From NCBI GenBank assembly GCA_013314755.1, contig JABUFA010000019.1:1-64000 (forward strand): 64,000 nt of DNA, written 5' to 3'. The position numbers were made by a program, and so were the translations under genes. The notes under the pieces are model-generated. The model worked only from the letters and a program-made list of their open reading frames with translations. It ran no database searches and was not told the origin of the DNA. The stretch comes from Chthonomonadia bacterium (GTDB taxonomy: Bacteria; Armatimonadota; HRBIN16). Of this stretch, positions 34,299 to 41,321 are shown one piece after another. Position 1 is the stretch's first letter. Each line of letters starts with the position of its first letter.

Positions 34299-34573
34299 GT
34301 TTTTCCCCCACAAGGCTCATCCTTTCTTATTATGGCACAATTCAGTATAGCACTTGTGCGGCTAGAGGTGGTAGTGCCGGACGAAGCGCCTGTTCCACGT
34401 GACGCTTCGCAGGTGCTCAGCACAGCACTGCTCTCGCTCCCTGCCGACACAACTCATCCTCGTAAAAGTACGGGTTTTTTCGCAATCAGTGGCTATCTAC
34501 TTGACTTGGGAGGCAGGGGCTTCTAGCTAGAATGTTACTGTTAAATCTTTCAGTAAGGGAAAGGAGGTTCACG

Positions 34574-35230
34574 ATGTTGCGCTTTTTGGTATCCGTTTTG
34601 CTGCTGGTCAGCCTGACGACGCTGGCAAATGCACAGGTTCGGTTGACGGCGAAGCCTCTGCCAGAGGGGGTCACGCTCAACGGTAGGCTTACTCCGCAAG
34701 CCGCTCCCGACTACAGCAACACGGCTACGTCCACCGGCTTCTACTTCCCAGGTGGAGCGGGCACCATTGTGGCGGATGATGTCTTCCGCACCACCAATCT
34801 GCCCATCTCGCAGATTTCGTTCGCCTACTACGCTCCGGGCGCCGCCCCTGACGTGGTCATGTACATCTATGACCTGAACGGATACAACCTGCCCGCGCCT
34901 CTGCTGGCGTCGTACAACCTTGGGACGCTTAACGGTAGCGGAGCGTGGATTTACACGGTCACTCTGCCAGGTCCTCTTAGCGCACCGAGCGACATCTGGA
35001 TAGGCTTCTCGTTCAGCATTGCCGACACCGGGTTGCTCATCTTTGACCCGCCCACCATCGGCTTTAGCGATGACGTGTTCATGATGAACAACAGCGGGCT
35101 GTACTGGTTTGGGGGCAACCCGAAGGCGAACTTCTATCTGGAGACCGTTCCTGTGCCCGAGCCTGCTAGCCTGCTGGTGCTGGGCAGTGGAGTAGCGGGA
35201 CTGTTTGCTCTGCGCCGACGCCGCGCGTAA
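34574..35230 (+). CDS. PEP-CTERM exosortase-sorted protein
   Basis: The 218-residue protein has an N-terminal signal peptide (MLRFLVSVLLLVSLTTLANA). A beta-rich body follows, and then a classic PEP-CTERM tail: VPEPAS, one hydrophobic helix (LLVLGSGVAGLFAL) and a RRRRA basic end. Such proteins are processed by exosortase and exported, often alongside extracellular polysaccharide. No exosortase gene is in the window. AAAGGAGG precedes ATG 34574, and a strong terminator follows. The function of the body is unknown. Confidence 0.9.
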   Translation: MLRFLVSVLLLVSLTTLANAQVRLTAKPLPEGVTLNGRLTPQAAPDYSNTATSTGFYFPGGAGTIVADDVFRTTNLPISQISFAYYAPGAAPDVVMYIYDLNGYNLPAPLLASYNLGTLNGSGAWIYTVTLPGPLSAPSDIWIGFSFSIADTGLLIFDPPTIGFSDDVFMMNNSGLYWFGGNPKANFYLETVPVPEPASLLVLGSGVAGLFALRRRRA

Positions 35231-35252
35231 TGAAAAGGCGTCCTCGGCTGTC

Positions 35253-35281
35253 AAGGGTCACGCGCTGTCGTGACCCTTTTT
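35253..35281 (+). terminator. intrinsic terminator of the PEP-CTERM gene
   Basis: A ten-pair stem AAGGGTCACG/CGTGACCCTT with a six-base loop is followed by TTT. It separates the PEP-CTERM gene from the membrane operon. Confidence 0.85.
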
Positions 35282-35329
35282 GATTCCCCGGAGGCAGGGA
35301 TGCTCGTGGGGAATGCAGAATAGATAGGG

Positions 35330-35358
35330 TTGACATGGAGAGTGTTTCTCCTTATAAT
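35330..35358 (+). promoter_or_regulatory. consensus sigma-70 promoter of the unknown membrane operon
   Basis: TTGACA (35330-35335), exactly 17 bases, then TATAAT (35353-35358): all twelve consensus positions match. Transcription should begin near 35365, which is inside the longest reading frame of the first gene. The first usable start must therefore lie further downstream. Confidence 0.88.
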
Positions 35359-35424
35359 GACGCAGGGTCATCTACAACAGCAGGCAGTGAAGAACAGGCA
35401 AACCGGTACACCCTGCAGTGGAAA

Positions 35425-35823
35425 GTGCACCTGTTGCGCCAGCAACCCCGCAAGGCATGGGGAGCGGCAGGAGTGATACTGCTGGCAGGGGTGCTGGTAG
35501 GGGTTGCCTTTCGCAGTGCAGGGATGGGTTTGCTAACAGTGGTGCTGTTGTGGCTGGCGACGCGAGAATACTGGCTTCCCGTGCGTTATACTATCGGCGA
35601 AAAGGGGGCGGGAGTGCGCTACTTCGGCGCAGTTTTTGACATCGCCTGGGAGCGCGTGAAGTACGTTACCGTCTACCAGGACGGTGTCAAGCTCAGTCCG
35701 TTGCCACCGCGTTCGCGTCTGGAGCCGTTTCGGGGGGTATATCTGCGCTTTGCGGACAATCGCGAACAGGTGCTGGAGGCGATAGCGTTTTGGCAATCAC
35801 AGGTGGATGGGAAGACGAGCTGA
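35425..35823 (+). CDS. small membrane protein with PH-like C-terminal domain (first gene of unknown operon)
   Basis: The open frame runs from ATG 35335, but a perfect promoter covers its first eight codons. I therefore place the start at GTG 35425 (132 residues), with low certainty. Two hydrophobic segments (about residues 13-29 and 33-47 of this form) are followed by a beta-rich region (YTIGEKGAGVRYFG, IAWERVKYV, LSPLPPRSR) like bacterial PH/DUF304-type modules. I cannot name it. It overlaps the next gene by 34 bases. Confidence 0.65.
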   Translation: MHLLRQQPRKAWGAAGVILLAGVLVGVAFRSAGMGLLTVVLLWLATREYWLPVRYTIGEKGAGVRYFGAVFDIAWERVKYVTVYQDGVKLSPLPPRSRLEPFRGVYLRFADNREQVLEAIAFWQSQVDGKTS

Positions 35824-36104
35824 GCGATGAGGAGCGCGACGCCATTCTGGAGCGAATCGCGCAGGGGATTGTGCGTCGCGGCATGGCGGCACCGGCGGTG
35901 CTGTTTCTGGAGCTGAACAAGCCGCTCTCCTTTGTTGCCAGCCAGTCGCTGATTGTGCTGACGCCGTTTCTGGCGCCCTTTGTGGGGATAGAGAACGTAC
36001 ACCGCTACAGCAGACTGCTGGAAAAGCGCGAAAACGTCGAACGGCTGATCGAACGCATTGAACAACTAGAACACGAGAGGCAGGAGCATGCAACACGCCT
36101 TTGA
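35790..36104 (+). CDS. small amphipathic protein of unknown function, TTG start
   Basis: The 104-residue product begins with an acidic segment (EDELSDEERDAILERIAQGI). A hydrophobic stretch at about 36-66 could be one membrane hairpin, and the C-terminus is a charged coiled coil (ENVERLIERIEQLEHERQEH). The TTG start overlaps the upstream gene, and the end overlaps the DUF6754-like gene by 17 bases. I recognise no family. The coiled coil suggests a partner protein in the neighbouring membrane complex. Confidence 0.65.
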   Translation: MAITGGWEDELSDEERDAILERIAQGIVRRGMAAPAVLFLELNKPLSFVASQSLIVLTPFLAPFVGIENVHRYSRLLEKRENVERLIERIEQLEHERQEHATRL

Positions 36105-36891
36105 GAAAATCTGGCCCGTGCTGATTGTGGAAGTGCTGACGGCACTCATCATCATCTGGCGTATCATCTCCGCACAGCGGGGCAAAGAGCTCTTCATCCG
36201 GCGCATTCCGGGCTTGAACGCCATCGACGAGGCTATCGGACGTGCCACCGAGATGGGACGCCCCGTGCTGATGGTGCCCGGCATCGGTGGGTTCAGTATC
36301 ATTGCCCTGCAGGCGCTGAGCATCTTCAGCTACATCGCGCGTTCCACTGCCCGCTTCGGCAACCGTATCCTGATGCCGGTCGCGGACGCCACCGTGTACA
36401 CCGTTGCCGAAGAGGTCATCCGCGACGCGTATCAGGCAGAGGGACACCCCGAACGCTTTGACCCCGACTCGGTTCGCTTCCTGTCCGACCGCCAGTTCGC
36501 CTTTGCGTCGGGCGTTGCGGGCTTGATTCAGCGCGAGCAGATTGCCAGTTCCTTCATGTTCGGTGAGTTCTTTGCGGAGTCGCTGATATTTGCCGAAACG
36601 GGCAACATGGTGGGAGCAATCCAGGTAGCAGGCACAGTACAGACAACCCAGATCCCCTTCTTTATCGCCGCGTGCGACTACACCATCATCGGCGATGAGT
36701 ACTATGCCGCCAGCGCGTACATCTCGCGCAACCCCACCATGCTGGGCAGCCTGGTAGGTCAGGACTTCGGCAAACTGCTCATCGCCTCTCTGTGTGTGGT
36801 GGGTTCGGTCGCGGCAACGCTGTCTGCCCTGGACGTTCCCGTGCTGGGCACTGCCAGCAAGTGGTTTATTGACCTGTTTACCATTCGTTAA
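36088..36891 (+). CDS. membrane protein resembling DUF6754 family
   Basis: The 267-residue product has a first membrane helix at 9-27. A motif region follows with IRRIPGLNAIDEAIGRATEMGRP near 38 (key residues RIPGL, DEA, GRATE). Hydrophobic segments are at 58-82 and 228-258, and a long conserved central part carries GEFFAESLIFAETG and YTIIGDEYYAASAYIS. From memory this matches the uncharacterised DUF6754 family, but I could not check it. It is the centre of a tightly packed membrane-protein operon. Confidence 0.75.
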   Translation: MQHAFEKIWPVLIVEVLTALIIIWRIISAQRGKELFIRRIPGLNAIDEAIGRATEMGRPVLMVPGIGGFSIIALQALSIFSYIARSTARFGNRILMPVADATVYTVAEEVIRDAYQAEGHPERFDPDSVRFLSDRQFAFASGVAGLIQREQIASSFMFGEFFAESLIFAETGNMVGAIQVAGTVQTTQIPFFIAACDYTIIGDEYYAASAYISRNPTMLGSLVGQDFGKLLIASLCVVGSVAATLSALDVPVLGTASKWFIDLFTIR

Positions 36892-36904
36892 CGGGAGGGT
36901 AAGG

Positions 36905-37717
36905 ATGCTTGAACCGATAGTGCGTTTTTTCTCGGCGAAACCACCGGCGGTGTTGCCTTACTACGTCGCCGGGGCGGTGATATTCAGTATACTGGTCATC
37001 CTGTTGCTTATCAACCTGCCCTCTCGCATGCGCAAGCCCCTGATTGCTATCGTCACCTTTCTGGCGGGGCTGTTCTACGCAGCGGAGTTCTTCCTGCCCA
37101 TTGACCGGGCGACCAACAAGAACGTCCTCACCGACTACCTGGTATCCGCCAGCAAGCTGGGCAGTCTGCTGGGTGGAATGACCCTCACACTCGGCATCCT
37201 GAGCCTGTTGAGAGTGCACGGGCGCAACATTGCCCGCCTGCGAGCAGGATGGTACAACAGCCTTGCCCTGCTCGTGGCGATGGTATCAATGGTTGTTTTC
37301 GGGCTGATGGACAAGTATGGCGCCAACGCCTCCGCGAAAAAGGTGTTCAACGTGCTGTTCGAGGGGATGCTGATTAACATGGACGCCACCATGTTCTCGC
37401 TGATTGCCTTCTACATCGTGTCGGCGTCCTATCGCGCCTTCCGCATCCGTTCCATAGAAGCCACCATCCTGATGGTCACCGCCTTCCTGGTAATGCTGGG
37501 ACAGGTTCCGGTGGGCAACGCCATGACCGACTGGCTACCTCGCGAAGGCTTTTTCGCCTCATTGCGCGTGGAAAACATCAAGCAATGGATACTTTCCCAG
37601 GTAAACGCCGCGGCACTGCGTGCGATTGCCTTCGGGCTGGGCGTGGGCGGACTGGCAATCTCTCTGCGCATCTGGCTGAGTCTGGAACGCGGCGCATACT
37701 TTGAGAAGGAGATTTAG
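36905..37717 (+). CDS. multi-helix membrane protein, function unknown
   Basis: The 270-residue product has about seven membrane helices (near 18-38, 45-63, 80-98, 112-132, 150-170, 178-196, 228-248). Charged loops lie between them, including FLPIDRATNKN and DWLPREGF. No transporter signature is recognised. GGGAGGGTAAGG precedes ATG 36905, and the longer frame starting inside the previous gene is not needed. It begins 13 bases after the DUF6754-like gene and ends two bases before the next. Confidence 0.72.
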   Translation: MLEPIVRFFSAKPPAVLPYYVAGAVIFSILVILLLINLPSRMRKPLIAIVTFLAGLFYAAEFFLPIDRATNKNVLTDYLVSASKLGSLLGGMTLTLGILSLLRVHGRNIARLRAGWYNSLALLVAMVSMVVFGLMDKYGANASAKKVFNVLFEGMLINMDATMFSLIAFYIVSASYRAFRIRSIEATILMVTAFLVMLGQVPVGNAMTDWLPREGFFASLRVENIKQWILSQVNAAALRAIAFGLGVGGLAISLRIWLSLERGAYFEKEI

Positions 37718-37719
37718 CG

Positions 37720-38574
37720 ATGGCGATGACATCACCAACGAGTCAACCGTCCGATTTCTGGCATCGTATTCAGGCGATAGACAGGCGCGTGCTGTATGTG
37801 CTGTTGCTGGTGGTGATTATTCTACCTTTGTTCGTTCCCATCCGCCTGCCGATGGTCACCATGCCCTCCACTCAGAAGCTCTACCAGGCGATAGAGTCCA
37901 TCCCGGAGGGCGGGTTCGTCATCGTCAGCGCAACATGGAGCGGCGGCACACGCGCCGAGAACATGCCCCAGACCGAAGCCATTCTGCGCCACCTGATGAA
38001 ACGTCGCCTGCGCGTGGCGGTTTTCTCCTTTGACCAGCAGGGCAGTCAGTTCTCCTACAACATCGCTTCGCGCCTGGCGAAGGAGTACAACTACGAGTAC
38101 GGCAAAGACTGGGTGCACTGGGGGTTCCGCCCGATTGTGGGCGTGGTGATGAAGTCGCTGGTGCGCGATATTCCGGGCACTTTCACCACCGACCGCGACG
38201 GCAAACCGACCAAAGACATGGAGGTCATGAAAGGTATTCGAGACATCAAGGACGTGGACGCCATCGTGGAAATTGCTGCCAGCGGTATCTACATGGACTG
38301 GATTGGGCTGGTGGTTGGCGCCAATCCCAACCTGAAGTTCGGCTTCTGCCCGACGGCGGTGATGGCGCCTGAGACCTATCCCTACATGGACTCCGGGCAG
38401 ATAGTGGGCATTATGGAAGGGATGCGCGGCGCGGCGGAGTACGAACAGCTCATCAGGGCGACCGGACTTGCCACCAAGGGGATGGGCAGTATCTCGCTGG
38501 CGCATGTGCTCATCATGTTGTTGATTATCATCGGAAACATCGGATACATCGCAACACGGGCACGGGGGAGATAA
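37720..38574 (+). CDS. bitopic protein with large extramembrane alpha/beta domain, function unknown
   Basis: The 284-residue product has a membrane anchor at about 24-44 and another at 262-279, enclosing a soluble domain of about 210 residues. That domain starts with a Rossmann-like strand-turn-helix (GGFVIVSATWSGGT) and contains VAVFSFDQQ, VGANPNLKFGF and MAPETYPYMDSGQIVGIMEGM. It looks like a receptor or enzyme domain held at the membrane. I cannot name the family. It sits between two multi-helix membrane proteins with spacings of 2-3 bases. Confidence 0.72.
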   Translation: MAMTSPTSQPSDFWHRIQAIDRRVLYVLLLVVIILPLFVPIRLPMVTMPSTQKLYQAIESIPEGGFVIVSATWSGGTRAENMPQTEAILRHLMKRRLRVAVFSFDQQGSQFSYNIASRLAKEYNYEYGKDWVHWGFRPIVGVVMKSLVRDIPGTFTTDRDGKPTKDMEVMKGIRDIKDVDAIVEIAASGIYMDWIGLVVGANPNLKFGFCPTAVMAPETYPYMDSGQIVGIMEGMRGAAEYEQLIRATGLATKGMGSISLAHVLIMLLIIIGNIGYIATRARGR

Positions 38575-38577
38575 CGA

Positions 38578-39237
38578 ATGGAAGCACTGTGGCAGGATAT
38601 CCTTTCGCGACCGGCTATCTATGCGGGCGCCATCTGTACTATCGGGTTGATGACGCTGGTTTACCGCGAGAACGCCGTGTACCGCTTTTTCGAGCATGTG
38701 TTCATCGGACTGGCGGCGGGGTTCTCTATTGTGGTGCTTATCAAAGAAATCCTGGACCCCTTCCTGTACCAGCCAGTGTTCAAGAAAGGCGAGTGGTACT
38801 GGACATTCGTGTTCATGTTCGGTCTGCTGTTTTACTTCATCCACAGCCGAAAATATAACTGGCTCAGCCGCCTGCCGATTGGGTTCCTGATGGGCTTTGC
38901 GGCGGGACAGGCGTTCCAGAGCTTTGCCAACACCTACCTGCCGCAGATCGCTGTGTCCTTCCGTCCCCTGTATGTCACCCGGGCGGATGGCTCGGTGGAT
39001 GTATCAGCAGGGATAAACAACCTGATTTTCATGATTGTGCTCGTCACGGTAATGAGCTACTTCTTCTTCTCGTTCGAGCAGAAGAGCAAAGTCATCCGCA
39101 ACTCGGCGCAGTTCGGGCGATGGGTAATGATGGTGGCTTTCGGCGCGATTTTTGGAACAACCATTATGGCGCGTATGGCTCTGCTGTTTGACCGAATGTA
39201 TTTCCTGTTCAGCGACTGGTTGCGATGGGTGCAATAA
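38578..39237 (+). CDS. six-helix membrane protein, function unknown
   Basis: The 219-residue product has about six membrane helices (near 14-28, 40-60, 72-90, 100-118, 148-166, 182-202). A polar segment near 128-145 (YVTRADGSVDVSAG) probably faces outward. It has no recognisable catalytic motif. It follows the bitopic protein by three bases and overlaps the NlpC/P60 gene by 13, so all are likely translated together. Confidence 0.72.
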   Translation: MEALWQDILSRPAIYAGAICTIGLMTLVYRENAVYRFFEHVFIGLAAGFSIVVLIKEILDPFLYQPVFKKGEWYWTFVFMFGLLFYFIHSRKYNWLSRLPIGFLMGFAAGQAFQSFANTYLPQIAVSFRPLYVTRADGSVDVSAGINNLIFMIVLVTVMSYFFFSFEQKSKVIRNSAQFGRWVMMVAFGAIFGTTIMARMALLFDRMYFLFSDWLRWVQ

Positions 39238-40004
39238 GGGTGCGAACGGTTGCGGCGTGCACGGTGTTGGCTGTGTGGCAGGCGGCTGTGCTTGCCGATA
39301 CCACTCTGTCGCTTGAATTGCCCATTCGTCCGCCACAGCCCCCACCGTCGGCTTCTGCGCCATCGCGAAGTGCACCGCCCCCACGAACCGAATCCAAGCG
39401 CACGCAGGCAATCGGACGGCTGGGAGTGACGGTAAACCCTGCGCCCATCTATGCCACCCGAAGCACCAGCAGTAGGCTCTATGCCCGCTGTGAAAGCCTC
39501 ACCTACCTTGCCGTCACGCACGAGGCTGGGGCGTGGTATGGCGTACTGATGGCAGACGGTAGCGTGGGATGGATCCCGCGTCAGCACGTACGCCTGCTGG
39601 ACTATGAGGTGGTTCCTGCCAGCCCAACTGCTACGGGCGCGCTGGGTGAGCGGATCGTGCAGACGGCTCTGCGCTTCTTAGGCATTCCTTACCGATGGGG
39701 CGGAACCTCCTACAATGGACTGGACTGCTCGGGCTTTGTGCAGAAGGTGTTCGCGCTCAATGGGATTCGCCTGCCCCGGCTCGGCAGGCATCAGGCGCAG
39801 GTTGGCACGCCCATTCCTGACCTGTCGATGGTTCAACCGGGTGACCGGCTGTACTTCCGTTCCAGCAAACAGCCCATTGCGCACACGGGCATCTACATTG
39901 GCAACGGCTACTTTATCCATGCTGCCAGCAGTCGCGGACGGGTAGCTATCGATCGCATCACCGACCCCAAATACCTGCGCACGCTGGTAGGCATTCGCCG
40001 ATAA
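39225..40004 (+). CDS. secreted NlpC/P60 peptidoglycan hydrolase with SH3 domain
   Basis: The 259-residue protein has a signal peptide (about 1-25), a Pro/Ser-rich linker, an SH3b-type domain (70-130) and a C-terminal NlpC/P60 domain. The catalytic Cys is in LDCSGFVQKVF (near 167) and the His in AHTGIYIGNG (near 223). These enzymes cut D-Glu to diamino-acid bonds in peptides of the cell wall. It overlaps the preceding membrane gene by 13 bases, which ties the unknown operon to the cell envelope. Confidence 0.9.
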   Translation: MGAIRVRTVAACTVLAVWQAAVLADTTLSLELPIRPPQPPPSASAPSRSAPPPRTESKRTQAIGRLGVTVNPAPIYATRSTSSRLYARCESLTYLAVTHEAGAWYGVLMADGSVGWIPRQHVRLLDYEVVPASPTATGALGERIVQTALRFLGIPYRWGGTSYNGLDCSGFVQKVFALNGIRLPRLGRHQAQVGTPIPDLSMVQPGDRLYFRSSKQPIAHTGIYIGNGYFIHAASSRGRVAIDRITDPKYLRTLVGIRR

Positions 40005-40012
40005 GACCTGCT

Positions 40013-40798
40013 GTGTGGGCGATTCATCCTCTGCTCTCAGCTACAGCTGTCCTGCTGGTAGTGCTTCCCGCCTTCCGGTTGGGATGGCTTTCCCCTTCGG
40101 GCGCACTGTCCGCCTTTGTGGTGGGCTGGGTGACCCTCATCGCGGGAGGTGTCGGCTCGGCGATGGCACTGCTCACCTTCTTTATCAGCTCCAGCCTGCT
40201 CAGTCGCTGGCGTGCCGAGCGCAAAAGGCGCATGGAAACGCTGACGGCGCGAGGCTCCACGCGCACCGCCGCGCAGGTGCTCGCCAACGGAGGGGTTGCC
40301 ACCCTGTGTATTGCGCTGTATCTGTTGACGGGAGATACCCGCTGGTGGTTAGCGTTCGTCGGAGCGTATGCCGCCGCTAACGCCGACACGTGGAGCAGTG
40401 AAATCGGCGCACTGTCTCGCGTGCCGCCTCGTCATCTGCTAACCCTGCGCCCCTTGAAGGCAGGCGATTCAGGCGGAGTGACTCTGCTGGGTCTACTGGC
40501 GGGAGGCGCGGGCAGCCTGCTGGTCGCCGTTGTGGCGGGTTGGCTGGCTTCTGCCTCCCCCATACAGGTCGCTGCCGTGGCGATAGGCGGGTTTGGCGGT
40601 GCTCTGGTAGACAGTCTTCTGGGCGCAACCATTCAGGCAAAGTACCGATGCGTCGGATGCGGCGAAGTGGTGGAAAGCGCACGGCATTGCGGCAGCCCGG
40701 CTGAGCCTGCCGGTGGCTGGCGGTGTATGAACAATGACGCCGTCAATCTGTTCTGTACGCTGACGGGGGCGATGATGGCGTACGTTATTGGCAGATAA
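40013..40798 (+). CDS. DUF92/TMEM19 family membrane protein, possible isoprenoid-phosphate kinase
   Basis: The 261-residue protein has six or more membrane helices and family motifs GYxxAN-like VGAYAAANADTWSSEIG (near 122), LKAGDSGGVTLLG (near 150) and the C-terminal NNDAVNLF. Plant VTE6 of this family phosphorylates phytyl phosphate, but the bacterial role is uncertain. A cysteine cluster (CVGC, HC, RC at 212-240) precedes the last helix. The GTG start follows the NlpC/P60 gene by eight bases. Confidence 0.8.
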   Translation: MWAIHPLLSATAVLLVVLPAFRLGWLSPSGALSAFVVGWVTLIAGGVGSAMALLTFFISSSLLSRWRAERKRRMETLTARGSTRTAAQVLANGGVATLCIALYLLTGDTRWWLAFVGAYAAANADTWSSEIGALSRVPPRHLLTLRPLKAGDSGGVTLLGLLAGGAGSLLVAVVAGWLASASPIQVAAVAIGGFGGALVDSLLGATIQAKYRCVGCGEVVESARHCGSPAEPAGGWRCMNNDAVNLFCTLTGAMMAYVIGR

Positions 40799-41290
40799 GT
40801 AGGGGCAACCCCCTGTGGTTGCCCTCTAACCTCGCGCAAGGAGAGACGGCTCGGCAGAAACCTCGCCCTCCAGAGGGATGCCGTAGGGGCAACCCCTTGT
40901 GGTTGCCTTTCCCAACGTCGGACAGCCCCACCTGACCTCCCCGCAGGCGGGAAAGCCCTCACCCTGACCCTCTCCCACAAGGAGGGAATGTCCCCCTGCT
41001 TGCGGGGGGACGACAGGGGGGCTGACAACACCTGAAAAGCCCATCCTAACCTCCCCGCACGCGGGGAGGGACTCGGACGGCTCAGCAGGAGCCTCGCCCT
41101 CCAAAGATGAAACCCCTCTCCCAACCTCTCCCCGACGCGGGGAGAGGAGAATCTCCCCATGAGCCGTCCGTAGGGGCAACCCTTGTGGTTGCCCCGCCCG
41201 CAGGCGGGGAGGACCGCACAGGCAATCTTCCATGCCCCTCCTCTTTCCGGGTGGATATTTCGCGGAACACGGCGAAGATTCTCCGTGAGT
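40799..41290. repeat. mosaic of dispersed hairpin repeats
   Basis: This 520-base gap contains three copies of GGGGCAACC/GGTTGCC hairpins (40799-40825, 40883-40908, 41170-41196). It also holds CTCCCCGCACGCGGGGAG (41050-41069), CTCTCCCCGACGCGGGGAGAG (41125-41147) and GGCTCGGCAGAAACCTCGCC-type blocks in inverted orientation relative to those at 30.0 and 60.2 kb. No gene is seen. Confidence 0.8.
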
Positions 41291-41321
41291 TGTGATGAGA
41301 TTTCGCAGGGAGGTCTCAACA

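Noticed and set aside
34501-34533. Promoter TTGACT ... TAGAAT upstream of the PEP-CTERM gene
   Set aside because: The spacing is 21 bases, outside the normal range. The 17-base alternative has only a poor -10 (TAGCTA).
36794-36904. Upstream extension of the seven-helix protein
   Set aside because: It overlaps the DUF6754-like gene in another frame and has Trp/Cys/Arg-rich noise. GGGAGGG precedes the ATG at 36905.
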